Shown: positions 53,070-63,026, numbered from the stretch's first letter. The stretch is DNA of 64,000 bases from Thermosipho japonicus (GCF_014201655.1 NZ_JACHEX010000004.1:124001-188000), one strand, 5' to 3'. Notes: generated by a model from the letters alone, not told the origin. Made by a program: numbers and translations.

Positions 53070-55562
53070 TTATATACTTTTAACTTTCCAAATATCTTTA
53101 GCATACTCTCTTATAGTTCTATCACTAGAGAACATACCAACTCTTGCAACATTCAGAAGCGCTTTTTTATTCCATCTATACTTATCTCTGTATATAAAAT
53201 CAATCTCTTTATGTCTCGTTTTATAACTATCAAAATCTGCAAGTAGCATATATTCATCTGCTTGAGCTCCATTTAAACCGAACAAAAGTGATTGGAAAAT
53301 ATCTTTAAAAAGATCCGGATCTTTTTTATTAAAATAACCGTTATTAATAGCATCTAAAATCTTTCTTATATTTTCGTTTCTTAAATATATCTCATATGGA
53401 TTATACAACCTACTTTCCTTGAGTTTAGCTACTTGTTCTGCAGTCAATCCAAAAATGAATATATTTTCATCACCAACACACTCTTTTATTTCTATGTTTG
53501 CTCCATCAAGAGTCCCAATTGTTAACGCTCCATTCAATGCAAACTTCATATTCCCAGTTCCAGAAGCTTCTTTACCAGCAGTCGAAATTTGCTCACTAAC
53601 ATTTGCGGCTGGAATTATTATTTCTGCAAGAGATACATTATAATTTGGCACAAAGACTACTTTTATCTTATCTGCAATTTCTTTATCATTATTTATTACA
53701 TCTGCTACACTATTTATTAATTTTATAATTAATTTTGCCATTCTATACCCTGGGGCTGCTTTTGCTCCAAAAATAAACGTTCGTGGATATATATCTTGCT
53801 CAGGATTTTCTTTTAACGTTTGGTATAAATAAATTATGTGCATTACATTCAATAATTGCCTTTTATATTCATGGAGTCTTTTGACTTGAACATCAAAAAT
53901 AGAGTCAGGATCTACATCAATATTCAATTCCTTCTTAATATAATTTGATAATCTAATTTTATTATTCTGTTTAACTTTATAAAATTCATTCAAAAAAACT
54001 TTATCGTCTGCATATTTCTCTAAATTTTTAAGATGATCTAAATTAACAATCCATTCATCACCAATCGTATCAGTAATCAACCTTGAAAGTTCAGGATTAC
54101 TTTGTAATAGCCAACGCCTTTGAGTAATACCGTTAGTTTTATTATTAAACTTTTCTGGCCATATATCATAAAAATCTTTAAATACACGTTCTTTTAATAT
54201 ATCAGTATGAAGTTTTGAAACACCATTTACTGAAAATGATCCAACTACAGACAAATTAGCCATTCTCGCTTGTTTAACATGACCTTCTTCAAAAATTGAA
54301 ACATTTCTAATCTTCTCAACATTTCCAGGATAATACTTTGAAACATTATCTAAAAATCTTGCATTAATTTCATACATAATTTCCAAATGTCTTGGTAGCA
54401 ATCTTTCTAAAAGATGAACTTCCCATTTTTCCAATGCTTCAGGCATAACAGTATGATTGGTATAAGCAAAAGTTTTTGTTGTTATTTCCCAAGCTTTCTC
54501 CCAGGGTAAGAATTCTTCATCTACAAGTATTCTCATTAACTCTGGAATTGCCAATGCTGGGTGGGTATCATTAAGCTGGATTACATTCTTTTCAGGGAAA
54601 ATGTCAAAATTATTGCCAAATTGAGCCTTAAATCTTCTAATGATATCTTGAATTGAAGCTGAAACAAAGAAATATTCTTGTTTTAACCTCAACTCTCTTC
54701 CTGCATAAAATGCATCATTAGGATACAACACTTTTGAAATTGCACCAGCTATTGCTTGAGACTCAACAGCTTTTACGTAATTTCCTTTTTGGAAATTATC
54801 AAAATCAAACTCAGTAATTGGCTTAGCAGACCATAATCTTAATGTATTTGCAACGTCATTACCATATCCAACAACAGGAGTATCATACGGAAGAGCTATT
54901 ACATCATATGTATCTACCCATCTAAATCGAGTATTTCCTTCTTTATCCTTATAACTTTCAGTTCTACCAAAGAATTTTACTTTAACTGCTCTATCTTTTC
55001 TCTCTATCTCCCATGGATTTCCGTTTTTTAGCCAGTCATCAGGAACCTCGACTTGAAATCCATCCTTTATTAGTTGCTTAAAGATACCATATTCATATCT
55101 AATACCATATCCGTATCCTGGATATGATAAAGTAGCAATTGAATCTAAAAAGCAAGCAGCTAATCTTCCAAGACCACCATTCCCAAGGCCTGCATCAGGC
55201 TCAATTTCAGAAAGCTCATCAAGACTAAGTCCAATTTCATCCATTGCTTTTTTTATTTCTTTATCAATTTTTAAATTTAAAATATTATTGTATAAAAGAC
55301 GTCCCATAAGGAATTCAATAGATAAATAATATACCCTTTTAACATCATTCGATTCATAATATTTTTTCTGAGTTTTTAACCATCTTTCCAAAACCCTATC
55401 TTTGACTACCAAAGATAATGCAAAAAACTTATCCCACATCGTTGCATTTTTAAAATCTTTCCCTAGAGTTAAATTGAGATGATCAATAAAATTTTCTTTT
55501 AAATCCTTTACCTTTTTTGAAGTTCTGTATTTCTCATCTTTTAATTTTTTTGAAACGTCCAT
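53070..55562 (-). CDS. glgP: Glycogen/maltodextrin phosphorylase
   Basis: The protein has 830 aa, normal for GT35. VYYLSIEFLMGRLLYNNI, EPDAGLGNGGLGRLAACFLD, VIQLNDTHPALAIPELMRIL and the PLP-lysine motif EASGTGNMKFALNGALTIGT (Lys in NMKF) are all present. It releases glucose-1-phosphate from alpha-1,4-glucans. The start at 55562 is set by GGAGG 8 nt upstream; the longer frame covers the operator. A LacI-type operator at 55580-55591 and a promoter at 55619-55647 suggest sugar-responsive repression. Monocistronic. Confidence 0.95.
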   Translation of the reverse strand: MDVSKKLKDEKYRTSKKVKDLKENFIDHLNLTLGKDFKNATMWDKFFALSLVVKDRVLERWLKTQKKYYESNDVKRVYYLSIEFLMGRLLYNNILNLKIDKEIKKAMDEIGLSLDELSEIEPDAGLGNGGLGRLAACFLDSIATLSYPGYGYGIRYEYGIFKQLIKDGFQVEVPDDWLKNGNPWEIERKDRAVKVKFFGRTESYKDKEGNTRFRWVDTYDVIALPYDTPVVGYGNDVANTLRLWSAKPITEFDFDNFQKGNYVKAVESQAIAGAISKVLYPNDAFYAGRELRLKQEYFFVSASIQDIIRRFKAQFGNNFDIFPEKNVIQLNDTHPALAIPELMRILVDEEFLPWEKAWEITTKTFAYTNHTVMPEALEKWEVHLLERLLPRHLEIMYEINARFLDNVSKYYPGNVEKIRNVSIFEEGHVKQARMANLSVVGSFSVNGVSKLHTDILKERVFKDFYDIWPEKFNNKTNGITQRRWLLQSNPELSRLITDTIGDEWIVNLDHLKNLEKYADDKVFLNEFYKVKQNNKIRLSNYIKKELNIDVDPDSIFDVQVKRLHEYKRQLLNVMHIIYLYQTLKENPEQDIYPRTFIFGAKAAPGYRMAKLIIKLINSVADVINNDKEIADKIKVVFVPNYNVSLAEIIIPAANVSEQISTAGKEASGTGNMKFALNGALTIGTLDGANIEIKECVGDENIFIFGLTAEQVAKLKESRLYNPYEIYLRNENIRKILDAINNGYFNKKDPDLFKDIFQSLLFGLNGAQADEYMLLADFDSYKTRHKEIDFIYRDKYRWNKKALLNVARVGMFSSDRTIREYAKDIWKVKSI

Positions 55563-55579
55563 CTTATATACCTCCATTC

Positions 55580-55591
55580 GGAATCGTTTCC
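55580..55591. promoter_or_regulatory. LacI-family-type operator before glgP
   Basis: GGAATCGTTTCC is a 12-bp near-palindrome with central CG, the typical form of LacI/GalR-family sites. It sits 28 bp downstream of the -10 and 18 bp before the start codon, where a bound repressor would block transcription. Confidence 0.6.
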
Positions 55592-55618
55592 AATATATTT
55601 TTACCAAAAACTACTACA

Positions 55619-55647
55619 ATTTTATAATTATTATCACAAAATGTCAA
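55619..55647 (-). promoter_or_regulatory. Promoter of glgP
   Basis: On the minus strand, consensus TTGACA (55647-55642), 17-bp spacer, TAAAAT (55624-55619). Confidence 0.75.
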
Positions 55648-55684
55648 GAAAAAAGAAGATTTTAATTACATTTTTCAAATAAAA

Positions 55685-55711
55685 CAAAAAAACCGGCTAA
55701 AAAGCCGGTTT
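55685..55711 (-). terminator. Terminator of htrA
   Basis: The stem AAACCGGCT/AGCCGGTTT (55690-55698 / 55703-55711) is followed by a T run on the minus strand, 11 bp after the stop. Confidence 0.85.
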
Positions 55712-55721
55712 ATTGAAAAAA

Positions 55722-57083
55722 TTAGTATCCGAATGAAAAGATACCTGTAGCTCCTTTATAATAATAGAAGAAAGCAACATAATCTCCTTTTTTAACATTT
55801 TTTATTGTATTATTCCAGTCATTTATATTTTCAATCTTGTATGTTTTTCCACTTATAGCCATTTTGTAAATTACATATCCTTCTTTTATGAATCCATTTT
55901 TACTTTTTACTACAATTACACCATTTACTTCCTCGGGTATCTGATACTTTTCTCTATCAGCCCTGTCAATATCTTTTACAATAATCCCTGCAAATTCCTG
56001 GGCTTCTACCTCTTCTTCAAAGCTTTCCTCGACTCTACCTAAAATGACTTCAAGCTCAATTTCCTTGCCCCTTCTATCAATTTTTATTTTTATTTTTGAG
56101 CCCGGGGTATAATTGTGAATAATAGATGCAAGTTCACCTGCAGAAGATACTGACATATTCTCAACTTCTAGTATAACATCTCCCTCTTTCAAACCGGCTT
56201 TTTCTGCTGGAGAATTTTTAACAACTTGTGCTATGTAAACACCTTTACTAACTTTTAATCCTAAAGCCTTCTTTAATTCATCAGTCACTGTTTGCATATA
56301 CACACCAAGATATGCTTTTTCAACTTTACCTGTTTTTATAATGCTATCAATAAATCTTTTTGCTGTATTAATTGGAATTGCAAAACCTATATTCATCGCT
56401 TCAGAAGGTGCAATAATTGCAGTATTTATACCTATTACTTGACCATGTATATTCAACAATGGACCTCCACTATTACCAGGATTAATTGCAGCATCAGTCT
56501 GGATTAAATTTGTATAATAACCTGAATTATCCGGCTTTGGTATTTTTCTACCAACAGCTGAAACTACACCCAAAGTTACTGTATGTTGAAACCCTAATGG
56601 ATTCCCTATAGCAATTGCCCATTCTCCAATTTTTATTTTATCAGAGTCCCCAAATTCTAGAACTGGTAAATCCCTATCTTTGGGATCAATTTTTAAAACA
56701 GCTATATCTAATTCTTTATCTCCACCAATATATTCAGCTTTATATTCTGTTCCATCCAACAAACTCACTTTAATTTCCTCAGCACCGTCAACAACATGGA
56801 AATTCGTTAAAATATACCCTTCTTTATCAAATATAAAACCCGAGCCTAGACTTGTTCCTTTTTGTTGATATTGTTTTGGAATATCGCCAAACCACCTTTT
56901 AAAGAAATCTTCAATAAATGGATCAATATATGAGGTTGAATAAACTGTTGCCTCAACTTTAACAACTGCCGGTGCAGCTTCTTCAACTACCTTTGTAACT
57001 GGGCTGACATAATCAGGATTTACATACGAAAAAATCATTAATGAAAAAAAACCTAAAATAAGCATAACAGAAAACTTCTTCAC
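55722..57083 (-). CDS. htrA: HtrA/Deg-family periplasmic serine protease
   Basis: The protein has 453 aa. A signal peptide (about 1-20) is followed by a trypsin-like domain with catalytic His96 (TNFHVVDG), Asp126 (LDIAVLKI) and Ser205 (NPGNSGGPL). PDZ1 is at about 250-345 (YLGVYMQTV, GVYIAQVVKNSPAEKAGLKE). A second, degenerate PDZ-like region runs to the end. It degrades or refolds damaged envelope proteins. The start is GTG at 57083, 6 nt after GGAGGTG. The upstream frame from 57098 covers the SD. Monocistronic. Confidence 0.92.
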   Translation of the reverse strand: MKKFSVMLILGFFSLMIFSYVNPDYVSPVTKVVEEAAPAVVKVEATVYSTSYIDPFIEDFFKRWFGDIPKQYQQKGTSLGSGFIFDKEGYILTNFHVVDGAEEIKVSLLDGTEYKAEYIGGDKELDIAVLKIDPKDRDLPVLEFGDSDKIKIGEWAIAIGNPLGFQHTVTLGVVSAVGRKIPKPDNSGYYTNLIQTDAAINPGNSGGPLLNIHGQVIGINTAIIAPSEAMNIGFAIPINTAKRFIDSIIKTGKVEKAYLGVYMQTVTDELKKALGLKVSKGVYIAQVVKNSPAEKAGLKEGDVILEVENMSVSSAGELASIIHNYTPGSKIKIKIDRRGKEIELEVILGRVEESFEEEVEAQEFAGIIVKDIDRADREKYQIPEEVNGVIVVKSKNGFIKEGYVIYKMAISGKTYKIENINDWNNTIKNVKKGDYVAFFYYYKGATGIFSFGY

Positions 57084-57249
57084 AAATATCACCTCCACTT
57101 TCTATAATATCGATTTTTCAACGATTATTTACAATTTCTGAACTATTTGACTTTAAATATCACTTTTAAGTTCTAAAATATTGTTTTCAATTTTTACATA
57201 TTATGTTATAATGTAAATGTAAGGTAACAATTATTCGGAGGTGATAATT

Positions 57250-58314
57250 ATGAAGGTTGAAATGATGGTAAAAGATAAAATTGTTACAATAACCGATGAA
57301 TCACCATTGTATATTATGTTGAGAGATTTGTTTTATGGTGGAGATTGGTATAATATGAAAAAAGATTTTAATGACAAAGCATTTTTAAACGAGATCGAAA
57401 ACCTAGAATTTATAGAGAAAAACATAACCATCTTGAATGATTCATTTTATTCACCAATAATTTGGTCTGAGCTTGTTTCTTTCTTCAATGAAAAAAACAT
57501 AACACCTGAACTTTTTCAGCATGCAACTGTTGATGGGCTTTATGAATTATCTATAGAATATGCTGATAAGGATCTACTTGGTGATGCTAAAAATATCTTA
57601 GAATTTGCTATTAAGGTTGACAAAAATTTTGCCCCGGCTTATGATTTTCTAGGAAGCATACATATCGAATTAGGAAATATTGAAGAAGGAATAAAATTTC
57701 TTAACAGGGCTGTTGAAATAGATCCTTGGCTCGTACAATCATATTCAACATTAGGTGAAGTTTACTATAACCAAGGAGATTATGAAAAAGCTATCAGCTA
57801 TTGGCTTAAAGAAATTGAATATTCTCCAAATGACATATTCACTTATTTCATGATTGCAGATGCATATACAAGAATGAAAAATTATGAAAAAGCTGCAAAT
57901 ATTCTAAATAAACTTTTAGAAATTGACAATAATAACATTATTGCGATGTATGAATTATCTCAAATTTACAGAGAAATGGGCAAAACTAAAGAAGCTGAAA
58001 CAGTTGAAAAAGAAATACTTAATGCAAAACCAATTGATCCAAATGGAATTGAAATATGGGCTAAAATAAAGATGAAGTATAATAAATATGATGAAATTGT
58101 AGAAGTAATTGAACCAATGATTGATAACACAGTTGATTCACTTCATCTAAAAGCATTATTAGTTGTTCCTTACATAAAATTGGGAAAAATAGAAGAGGCA
58201 AGAAAATATTATGAAGAACTCAAACAAAATGATTTTTGGTATTTGTTTGGTAAAAAGGAAATCTTTGATAAATATCTAACAAAAAAGGAGAAAGAACTTT
58301 GTGGTATTTTTTAA
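57250..58314 (+). CDS. Tetratricopeptide-repeat protein
   Basis: The protein has 354 aa, no signal peptide. The first 85 residues are a non-repeat domain. TPR-like repeats run from about 95 to 265 (AKNILEFAIKVDKNFAPAYD, GIKFLNRAVEIDPWLVQSYS, AISYWLKEIEYSPNDIFTYF, AANILNKLLEIDNNNIIAMY, ETVEKEILNAKPIDPNG). It is probably a cytoplasmic scaffold; partner unknown. ATG at 57250 with GGAGG 8 nt upstream (a GTG at 57241 overlaps the SD). TATAAT at 57207-57212 gives a likely promoter. First gene of the run to gpsA. Confidence 0.8.
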   Translation: MKVEMMVKDKIVTITDESPLYIMLRDLFYGGDWYNMKKDFNDKAFLNEIENLEFIEKNITILNDSFYSPIIWSELVSFFNEKNITPELFQHATVDGLYELSIEYADKDLLGDAKNILEFAIKVDKNFAPAYDFLGSIHIELGNIEEGIKFLNRAVEIDPWLVQSYSTLGEVYYNQGDYEKAISYWLKEIEYSPNDIFTYFMIADAYTRMKNYEKAANILNKLLEIDNNNIIAMYELSQIYREMGKTKEAETVEKEILNAKPIDPNGIEIWAKIKMKYNKYDEIVEVIEPMIDNTVDSLHLKALLVVPYIKLGKIEEARKYYEELKQNDFWYLFGKKEIFDKYLTKKEKELCGIF

Positions 58315-58997
58315 ATTTTCTCTTAGGAATAATTTTAGGTAGTTTTTTAAATGTAATTATTTATAGAAGCGTGGAGGGTATTAAAATTTATGATCCTCCA
58401 CGTTCTTTTTGCCCTATCTGCAAACATCAATTAAAATGGTATGATAATGTTCCATTGTTAAGTTATCTTTTACTTAGAGGAAAATGCAGATATTGTGGTT
58501 CAAAAATTCCTTTTAGGTATTTTTTTGTTGAATGCATTGTTGGAGTTCTTTTCCTAATTCATAGTATTCTTTTTAATTATACAGAAGCAATATTGTTAAA
58601 TATTATTGTATTTGCTATAATTCCAGCCATATTCATTGATTTTTCAATAATGATGATACCTGATTTTTCATGGATTTTAATATGGACAGTAAGTATTATA
58701 GACTTATTACTAAGATATGAATTATGGTATCTTAAAACTCTTTCTTTAATTACAATAATGATTATTTTTTTAGTAATAAAAAAAATATACAAAGAAGGCC
58801 TAGGGGAAGGAGATATATATCTAATTGCACCATTTTCATTTCTCTTAATCCCTCCTTTAAGTATCTATTTATTGCTATTTTCATCAATTTCAGCTTTAAT
58901 TTATGCCATTATTAAAAAGAATAAAATCATTCCATTTGGGCCTTTTATTTCAATTTCAGGATATTTTCTATATTTTTTTATGTTAAAATATTACTGA
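58299..58997 (+). CDS. Prepilin peptidase (PilD/GspO type)
   Basis: The protein has 232 aa. The N-terminal methylase-like domain has FLLGIILGSFLNVIIYRSVE and the zinc cysteines CPICKH and CRYCGSK. The aspartic protease residues are in FIDFSIMMIPD and GLGEGDIYLIAPF. It cleaves and N-methylates prepilins. Start TTG at 58299 with GGAG 8 nt upstream, overlapping the TPR gene by 16 bp. It is 20 kb from the pilus run but likely serves it. Confidence 0.92.
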   Translation: MWYFLNFLLGIILGSFLNVIIYRSVEGIKIYDPPRSFCPICKHQLKWYDNVPLLSYLLLRGKCRYCGSKIPFRYFFVECIVGVLFLIHSILFNYTEAILLNIIVFAIIPAIFIDFSIMMIPDFSWILIWTVSIIDLLLRYELWYLKTLSLITIMIIFLVIKKIYKEGLGEGDIYLIAPFSFLLIPPLSIYLLLFSSISALIYAIIKKNKIIPFGPFISISGYFLYFFMLKYY

Positions 58998-59007
58998 GGT
59001 GAATAAT

Positions 59008-59487
59008 TTGAGATTTTTCATCTTATTAATTTCTCTTCTTATAATAACTTGTATATTCTATTTATACGAGTTATACCCTTTAAAGTATATTGAACTAATA
59101 CCAAATAGTAGTTTCGATAAATTATTAATTTTGAGTATTATTAAAGTAGAAAGTAGTTTTAAAACTAATGCTATTTCAAATGTCGGTGCCTACGGATTAA
59201 TGCAAGTTCTACCTTCGACCGCTGAATGGATCAACAATAAATTTAATACAAATTACAATTTAAAAGTTCCAAAAGATAATATCTTATTAGGGATAACATA
59301 TTTGGAATATCTTTATAATATTACTAAAGATTTACAAAAAACAATTAGTTATTATAATACCGGACCTAATGCTTCAAATGAAATTGTAAAAACAGCTGGT
59401 TCAAATTATTACAACAAAGTAATGAAAGCTTATTTTTTATACAAATTCCTATATAGGAGTGATATTTATGAGACTAGTAACAAGTAA
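59008..59487 (+). CDS. Lytic transglycosylase (SLT family)
   Basis: The protein has 159 aa. An N-terminal membrane anchor (about 2-20) precedes the SLT domain with catalytic Glu in IIKVESSFKTNAISNVGAYG, then LMQVLPSTAEWIN and ITYLEYLYNI. It cleaves glycan strands of peptidoglycan, perhaps for pilus or flagellum insertion. The start is TTG at 59008, 8 nt after GAGG; a GTG at 58999 overlaps the SD. Ten bp after the prepilin peptidase gene. Confidence 0.88.
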   Translation: MRFFILLISLLIITCIFYLYELYPLKYIELIPNSSFDKLLILSIIKVESSFKTNAISNVGAYGLMQVLPSTAEWINNKFNTNYNLKVPKDNILLGITYLEYLYNITKDLQKTISYYNTGPNASNEIVKTAGSNYYNKVMKAYFLYKFLYRSDIYETSNK

Positions 59488-60976
59488 TGAAATTAAAATG
59501 TTAGACGAGAGAGCAATAAAAGACTTCGGAATAAATAGTTTAATTTTAATGGAACGAGCGGGTATTTCAACAATTGAAGTAATGTGGAATGAATTTAAAA
59601 ACCTCGAAAAATATAGTTATGCTGTATTTTGTGGCCCCGGAAATAATGGTGGAGATGGTCTAGTTATAGCAAGAGAATTATTAAACTATACAGAAGCAGT
59701 TAAAGTAATATTAATTTCTGAAAAACTTACTTCAGAGGCTACAACAAATTTAAATATATTTAAAAGCCTTGGTGGAGAAGTAACTAAATTAAAGAATGAT
59801 AACATACTAGAAGTTGTTGATATAATAAAAAGTTCTGACATTATTATAGACGCCATTTTTGGTGTAGGACTTTCGAAAAATGTAGAAGGAATATATGCGG
59901 AAATTATTAATTTTATAAACCTATACTCAAACTATACCGTCTCTGTCGACATTCCTTCAGGAATTTCAGCTGATACAGGTAAAATTTTAGGTACAGCAAT
60001 TAGGAGTGATCTAACGGTAACTTTTGAATTTCCAAAAATTGGCCATATTTTATTTCCAGGAAGGGAATTTTCCGGAAAACTTAAAGTTGCTAAAATAGGC
60101 ATACCAAAAGTACTTCAAGATTTGAACCCATGCGATAAAATTTTACTAACTAAAGAACATTTCAACATCCCAAAAAGATTAAAAGAAAGTAATAAAGGAA
60201 CATATGGCAAAATTGTTATTATCGGAGGTTCAAAAGATTATATTGGCGCACCTGTTCTTAGCTCAATAGCAGCTATTAGATCAGGTGCTGGAAAAATCAT
60301 GCTTTTCTCTACAGAAAAATCAGCTGCTGTTGCTTTAAATCACGAACTTGGAATTATACCTATAACAATTAGTAAAGATTATTTTGATAAATCTCATATT
60401 AACTTAATTCTTCCATATATTGATGAAAAAACTTCGGTTGTAATAGGTCCTGGTATAGGTAGAAATCCTTCTACGGAAGAATTTATTGTAAAATTATTAA
60501 AAAATATAAATTCTCCTGTTGTTATTGATGCAGATGCAATATATTTATTAAGAAAGCATAAGAATATACTTTCTGAAAAAAAGAATATAGTTATTACTCC
60601 ACACCCTGGTGAATTATCAAAATTTTTAGAACTTGATTTAGATTCTGTAAAATACAATTATAAGCTTGTCAAAGAAACTGCTGAAAAATATAATCTTTTG
60701 CTAGTTTTAAAAGATGTTACTACAATTATTTCTGATGGAGAAAAAATATTTTTCAATGTAACGGGAAACACATCACTTTCAAAAGGCGGAAGTGGCGATA
60801 TACTTAGTGGGCTAATTGGAGGTTTTTTGGCGCAAAGCGGTAATGTTTTGGAAAGTAGTTTAGCAGCAGTTTATATTCTTGGAATTGCTTCTGAGATTTA
60901 TGAATACGAAGGTTACAACCTAATAAGCGAAATTTTAAATAATATCCCAAAGGCCATATCGGAGGTGAAAGAATGA
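59468..60976 (+). CDS. nnrD: Bifunctional NAD(P)H-hydrate epimerase / ADP-dependent dehydratase
   Basis: The protein has 502 aa. The N-terminal YjeF epimerase domain (1-210) has FCGPGNNGGDGLVIARELL and DIPSGISADTGKILG. The C-terminal ribokinase-like CARKD domain (215-502) has GSKDYIGAPVLSSIAAIRSG, VVIGPGIGRNPSTEEF, VITPHPGELSKFL and GNTSLSKGGSGDILSGLIGG. It repairs hydrated NAD(P)H. ATG at 59468 is 8 nt after GGAG, overlapping the SLT gene by 20 bp. Confidence 0.94.
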   Translation: MRLVTSNEIKMLDERAIKDFGINSLILMERAGISTIEVMWNEFKNLEKYSYAVFCGPGNNGGDGLVIARELLNYTEAVKVILISEKLTSEATTNLNIFKSLGGEVTKLKNDNILEVVDIIKSSDIIIDAIFGVGLSKNVEGIYAEIINFINLYSNYTVSVDIPSGISADTGKILGTAIRSDLTVTFEFPKIGHILFPGREFSGKLKVAKIGIPKVLQDLNPCDKILLTKEHFNIPKRLKESNKGTYGKIVIIGGSKDYIGAPVLSSIAAIRSGAGKIMLFSTEKSAAVALNHELGIIPITISKDYFDKSHINLILPYIDEKTSVVIGPGIGRNPSTEEFIVKLLKNINSPVVIDADAIYLLRKHKNILSEKKNIVITPHPGELSKFLELDLDSVKYNYKLVKETAEKYNLLLVLKDVTTIISDGEKIFFNVTGNTSLSKGGSGDILSGLIGGFLAQSGNVLESSLAAVYILGIASEIYEYEGYNLISEILNNIPKAISEVKE

Positions 60977-62100
60977 ATTATAACTTAATAAAATTTGTAA
61001 GAAAACTACTTAAAGATAGGCAATTTGAACTTGCTAAAAATATCATTGATATAATTGAAGCTGAATACCCTTTCTTAAAATTCGAATACAATCTATTTAT
61101 TAAAAATTTTGAAGAAGCACTCGAAATTTTTAAAAATCTTTCTCATTCAGATCTAAAATCACTTTATAATATTGAAAATCTTGAAAATCTAAATTTAGAA
61201 GAATTGTTAAACAAAATTTACTCATCAATCGATGATAATATTAACTATGATGAAATAAAAAGTGAAATCCCAGAAATATCTCAACTCATAATTTTTGAAC
61301 TTGAAAAAGCCACTAAAGAAAAAAATAAATCAAATGAGCAATATTTAAAAGATTTGCTTTCAAAATTTGAAAAAAACAATTATTTTCTTAAAGAAGAAAA
61401 ATCTAATTCTTCCAATTTTAGTATTATTTTTATGAGCCTTTTGGTAGTAACATTAATTTTTACAATTATTTCATTATTTAATCCTGTATTTTTTTCTATC
61501 AAAAATTCAATAAATAATATAGAATCAAACATTACATCAAACTATTACAATATTAAAAGTGAACTCTCAAAACTAAATAATATAGCAAATGAGATTTTCA
61601 AGAACACTTCTTCTTTAGTTGAAAGTAACCAAAAAATGCTAGAAAAAGACAATAGTTCAATCATTAACAATTACTTTGAAGAACTAAAAAACGAAATTGA
61701 AAAACTAAAAGCACAACTAAATTATATGTCCACTAAAATATCGACTAGTTCTCCATTAAAAAATGAAAATAACCAGATCACCTTATTTGAAAAATTTGAT
61801 CCTAATTCAAATGAAACTTTAAGATTTATGTGGTTAATAGCATATCAATACTATAAACAAAAGAACTACCTTATGGCTAAAAATATCCTAGAAACTATCA
61901 TTGATAAAGCGTTATCAAATAATCTTAATTATTTATATTTTATTGATGATGCTTATTATTATAGAGCTTTAATTTACTATGAAATGGGAGATTTTGAAAA
62001 TTCCTATCTTTTATTTAATGATTTTATTGAAAGATTCCCAAATAGTACTTACAAAAAACATGCAGAATATTTTATAAAGATCTTAGGAGGGTTGAAATGA
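60973..62100 (+). CDS. Membrane-anchored coiled-coil protein with C-terminal TPR (YbgF-like plan)
   Basis: The protein has 375 aa. A helical cytoplasmic N-terminus (1-145) is followed by a single membrane segment (about 150-172, FSIIFMSLLVVTLIFTIISL). A Ser/Asn-rich coiled coil lies at about 180-265 and TPR-like helices at about 280-375 (YYKQKNYLMAKNILETI, YEMGDFENSYLLFNDFIERF). The last part recalls CpoB/YbgF. Not otherwise recognised; a role in envelope organisation is a guess. ATGA overlaps at both ends link it to nnrD and trmB. Confidence 0.65.
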   Translation: MNYNLIKFVRKLLKDRQFELAKNIIDIIEAEYPFLKFEYNLFIKNFEEALEIFKNLSHSDLKSLYNIENLENLNLEELLNKIYSSIDDNINYDEIKSEIPEISQLIIFELEKATKEKNKSNEQYLKDLLSKFEKNNYFLKEEKSNSSNFSIIFMSLLVVTLIFTIISLFNPVFFSIKNSINNIESNITSNYYNIKSELSKLNNIANEIFKNTSSLVESNQKMLEKDNSSIINNYFEELKNEIEKLKAQLNYMSTKISTSSPLKNENNQITLFEKFDPNSNETLRFMWLIAYQYYKQKNYLMAKNILETIIDKALSNNLNYLYFIDDAYYYRALIYYEMGDFENSYLLFNDFIERFPNSTYKKHAEYFIKILGGLK

Positions 62101-63026
62101 TTTATCCTGAGTACGAGTTAAAACCTCAATTTTATGAAGAATTTCCATTACAATGGAAAAAAATATTTGGTAATAATAACCCACTTCATGTTGAACTTGG
62201 ATTTGGCAATGGAGAATTTGCAGCATATTATACTCAAAAACATAAAAATATAAATTATATTGGATTTGAACTTTCAATTACTTCTATAGTAAAGGCTCAA
62301 AGAAAATTAAAAAGAAACAATGCAACAAATGCAAAATTAATATTATGTGATGCAAGATTTGGATTAAGAGAATTCTTTGATACCAATTCAATAGAAAAGG
62401 TTATTATGAACTTTCCAGTTCCATGGTATAAAAACTCACAGGCACATAGACGAATTATAATTCAAGATTTTTTTGAAACTTTAGCAGATGTTCTGATTGA
62501 AAATGGAGAATTTGAACTTTTAACCGACCAAGAATGGTATGCAAAAGAAGCTTTTGAAAATGCAAAAAATTCAGGATGCTTTGAAGTATTTGACATTGAA
62601 AAAAATCCTAAACGTGAATTTTTAACTCGTTATGAAAAAAAATGGATAAAATTCAATAGAGATATATTCAAACTTGTAGTTAAAAAAATAAAAGACGTAA
62701 AGGTTAATAGATTAATCGGAGGTGTTAACGAAATGCCACATGCATCTGGAAAAATAAACGAAGAAAAAATAAAACTACTTAAAGGTAGAGTATTCAAAGA
62801 AAATAATAAAGTTTTTGTGATAAAAAATATATATAAAGAATTAGATTCTAACTCTCATATATTTAAAGTTATTTCTTCTGACGGTGATTTTTCACAACAC
62901 TATTTCTTAGTGCTCTATCAAAAAGATAATGAAAATTGGGTAATAAAACTAGATAGTGAATCAAATCCATATAGAACTCCTGCAGTTAAATGGTCTGTAA
63001 AAAAAATTATGGGGGTGCTTCAGTGA
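62097..63026 (+). CDS. trmB: tRNA (guanine(46)-N7)-methyltransferase with C-terminal extension
   Basis: The protein has 309 aa against about 210-240 in most bacteria. HVELGFGNGEFAAYYTQKH (about 31-49) is the SAM loop, NYIGFELSITSIVKA follows, and MNFPVPWYKNSQAHRR replaces the usual FPDPWPKKRHHKRR. LLTDQEWYAKEAFE is typical. Residues 205-309 are an added alpha/beta domain (SGKINEEKIKLLKGRVFKEN, KLDSESNPYRTPAVKWSV) seen in Thermotogales TrmB. It methylates G46 of tRNA. ATGA overlap with the preceding gene. Confidence 0.9.
   Translation: MIYPEYELKPQFYEEFPLQWKKIFGNNNPLHVELGFGNGEFAAYYTQKHKNINYIGFELSITSIVKAQRKLKRNNATNAKLILCDARFGLREFFDTNSIEKVIMNFPVPWYKNSQAHRRIIIQDFFETLADVLIENGEFELLTDQEWYAKEAFENAKNSGCFEVFDIEKNPKREFLTRYEKKWIKFNRDIFKLVVKKIKDVKVNRLIGGVNEMPHASGKINEEKIKLLKGRVFKENNKVFVIKNIYKELDSNSHIFKVISSDGDFSQHYFLVLYQKDNENWVIKLDSESNPYRTPAVKWSVKKIMGVLQ

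Noticed and set aside
55563-55607. N-terminal extension of GlgP
   Set aside because: It contains the LacI-type operator and the SD for ATG 55562.
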